From contig JAGTQZ010000008.1 in NCBI GenBank assembly GCA_018396705.1, positions 1-32,152 on the forward strand: DNA of 32,152 bases, read 5' to 3'. Made by a program: the position numbers and the translations under genes. Source of the stretch: Candidatus Bathyarchaeota archaeon (lineage in GTDB: Archaea; Thermoproteota; Bathyarchaeia; Bathyarchaeales; Bathycorpusculaceae). The notes under the pieces were generated by a model. That model ran no database searches, was not told where the DNA came from, and saw only the letters and a list, made by a program, of their open reading frames with translations. This document shows, piece by piece, positions 31,042 through 32,152 of this stretch; the stretch's first letter is position 1; each line of letters starts with the position of its first letter.

Positions 31042-32152
31042 CTAGGGCAGCGGGAAGATTATTTCGTGAGTAGGAGTTATAGACGGATCTGCACACCAGA
31101 CAATTTCTGCTTCCCATACCCAAGGCTTATTTGTCTTCACCCATTGAACCACATGAAACAGAGATGGACTACTATGAAACTCTGCAATGATTTTTACTCT
31201 TCCAGCTATTGACATAAAATCAACTTGAGGAAATGCTTGATTTATCTTTTCTGGATCTAAACTTCCTGCAATTTCTACCACTCTACATGCCACTTCAGCC
31301 CAGTGATATGTTGTTAACATCTCCGTCCAAGCTTTTCCTGTTTCATTTGTCCATTCCTCAGCCAGACTTGCGCATGTTCTGCCACCGTAATAACTTTTGT
31401 ATGGTAGGCTTGGGTGCCAAGCTTGAAATGGGTCGGCCAATCCAATGGCAAGGTCCCCGCCTATGGCCGCTACATCATCATAGTTTTTAAGAGCCCTTCC
31501 ATCCATGGCCATTTTCGGCTTCCATCCTAAACTTGTGGCTTGTCTCCACATGGTTGCGAAATCTGCACCTACAGACATACCCCAAAGAACTTCGGCTTGA
31601 GCATCTTTCCATTCGCGGATTATTGCTGTAAAGTCCATAGTTCCAGGAGCATATAAACCAAGACTTTTTTCAACACCAACAACAGTATACCCAGCCTCTT
31701 CAGCAACTTTTGAAGCTAACTCGTAAAATGTACGTCCATCCGCATCATCCAACGCGAAAAGGGCGATTTTCTTGTTAATCTTGTCACGGAATAGTTCAGT
31801 AAAGTCTAGGAAATTAAAGAGAGCGTTGTACCCACGCTTACCAGCTCTGAAATCACCTTCTGGAATAGGTGTGGCAAACCAAGGCAGGTTACCGGTCCAA
31901 CAGTATTTATACGGCCCTGCACCCCACCAAGCCTCTAGAAACCCATCGGCGAGACAGGGGATTTTATGATGCTCGGCGGCCTGGCTAACTGGTATGCTGA
32001 TTACCGGTGGACCTGGAGGTACTATTATTATGTGGACTTTGTCTTGGAGTATTAGTTGTTCGACTAGGGCTGTTGCTTTTGAGGGGTCGCTGGAGTCGTC
32101 GTATTGTATTAGTTTGACTTGGAGTTTTCGGCCGCCGACATTTAAACCACCA
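31042..32152 (-). CDS. Second LivK-type substrate-binding protein, N-terminus beyond the window
   Basis: The frame is open from the stop at 31042 to the window end, giving about 369 residues and lacking the N-terminal anchor and first strand. It is paralogous to the protein at 26882 throughout: DSSDPSKATALVEQLILQDK, PIPEGDFRAGKRGYNALFNF, LFALDDADGRTFYELASKVA and the PLP end. In the ligand region it differs (LEAWWGAGPYKYCWTGNLPW against EPWWNSGPYEYAWAIGPVLV), so ligand preference may differ. It stands upstream of the transhydroxylase-like gene, 97 bases away and in the same direction. An ATG at 31752 is internal, not the true start. Confidence 0.92.
   Translation of the reverse strand, partial: GGLNVGGRKLQVKLIQYDDSSDPSKATALVEQLILQDKVHIIIVPPGPPVISIPVSQAAEHHKIPCLADGFLEAWWGAGPYKYCWTGNLPWFATPIPEGDFRAGKRGYNALFNFLDFTELFRDKINKKIALFALDDADGRTFYELASKVAEEAGYTVVGVEKSLGLYAPGTMDFTAIIREWKDAQAEVLWGMSVGADFATMWRQATSLGWKPKMAMDGRALKNYDDVAAIGGDLAIGLADPFQAWHPSLPYKSYYGGRTCASLAEEWTNETGKAWTEMLTTYHWAEVACRVVEIAGSLDPEKINQAFPQVDFMSIAGRVKIIAEFHSSPSLFHVVQWVKTNKPWVWEAEIVWCADPSITPTHEIIFPLP
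31580..31654. repeat. Identity patch with first livK copy (75 bases, copy 2)
   Basis: Partner of 27423-27497, same orientation. Confidence 0.85.
32026..32152. repeat. Identity patch with first livK copy (127 bases, copy 2)
   Basis: Partner of 27866-27992, same orientation, still identical where the window ends. Confidence 0.9.

Overview
The window reads as a chromosomal piece of an archaeon, most likely a Thermoproteota lineage of the Candidatus Bathyarchaeia type; the assignment is by gene style, not by a marker gene. Supporting signs are archaeal TATA boxes about 25 bases before the expected transcript starts, GGTGA-type ribosome binding sites, very frequent TTG and GTG starts, a tRNA-His with an encoded G at -1, an archaeal-type integrase with a zinc ribbon, an archaeal site-2 protease with CBS domains and a PRC-barrel protein.

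Left part (1-6892): a minus-strand run of a GT-B glycosyltransferase (broken by a one-base frameshift), a SERCA-like calcium P-type ATPase and an HprK/PEPCK-like P-loop protein cut by the window edge. Divergent from it are a small acidic protein, a site-2 protease with two CBS domains, and a PRC-barrel protein whose start overlaps the protease stop. A winged-helix regulator faces them.

Middle part (about 6900-13592): an accessory region that looks like a decaying integrated element. It ends at an intact tyrosine recombinase next to tRNA-His. It carries an AbrB-type regulator divergent from a coupled pair of restriction-nuclease-fold genes, a truncated paralogue of the first nuclease, a block of GTTAACTAC repeats that looks like iterons or operators, a nested palindrome with a perfect 20-base inverted repeat, and several very short, partly overlapping or frameshifted genes. 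I found no second tRNA-derived attachment site.

Bridge (13593-16615): MarC-family membrane protein, a possible small membrane protein, a MoaD/ThiS-like sulfur carrier and an M24 Xaa-Pro peptidase, closed by a hairpin between convergent genes.

Right part (16616-32152): a cluster for uptake and oxidation of an organic substrate. It has a complete LivG-F-H-M ABC importer, two LivK-type binding proteins with nearly identical DNA patches, two large molybdenum/tungsten bis-pterin enzymes (one with an unusual three-cysteine N-terminal site; one without a cluster domain and resembling pyrogallol-phloroglucinol transhydroxylase), a small dicluster ferredoxin, a PCMH-type flavoprotein and a GlcF/HdrD-like iron-sulfur protein. 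My inference is import of a small, possibly phenolic or carboxylated, compound by the Liv system, transformation by the two molybdoenzymes, and a flavoprotein/CCG-protein route for electrons. The MoaD protein would help make the pterin cofactor. The substrate is not shown by the sequence.
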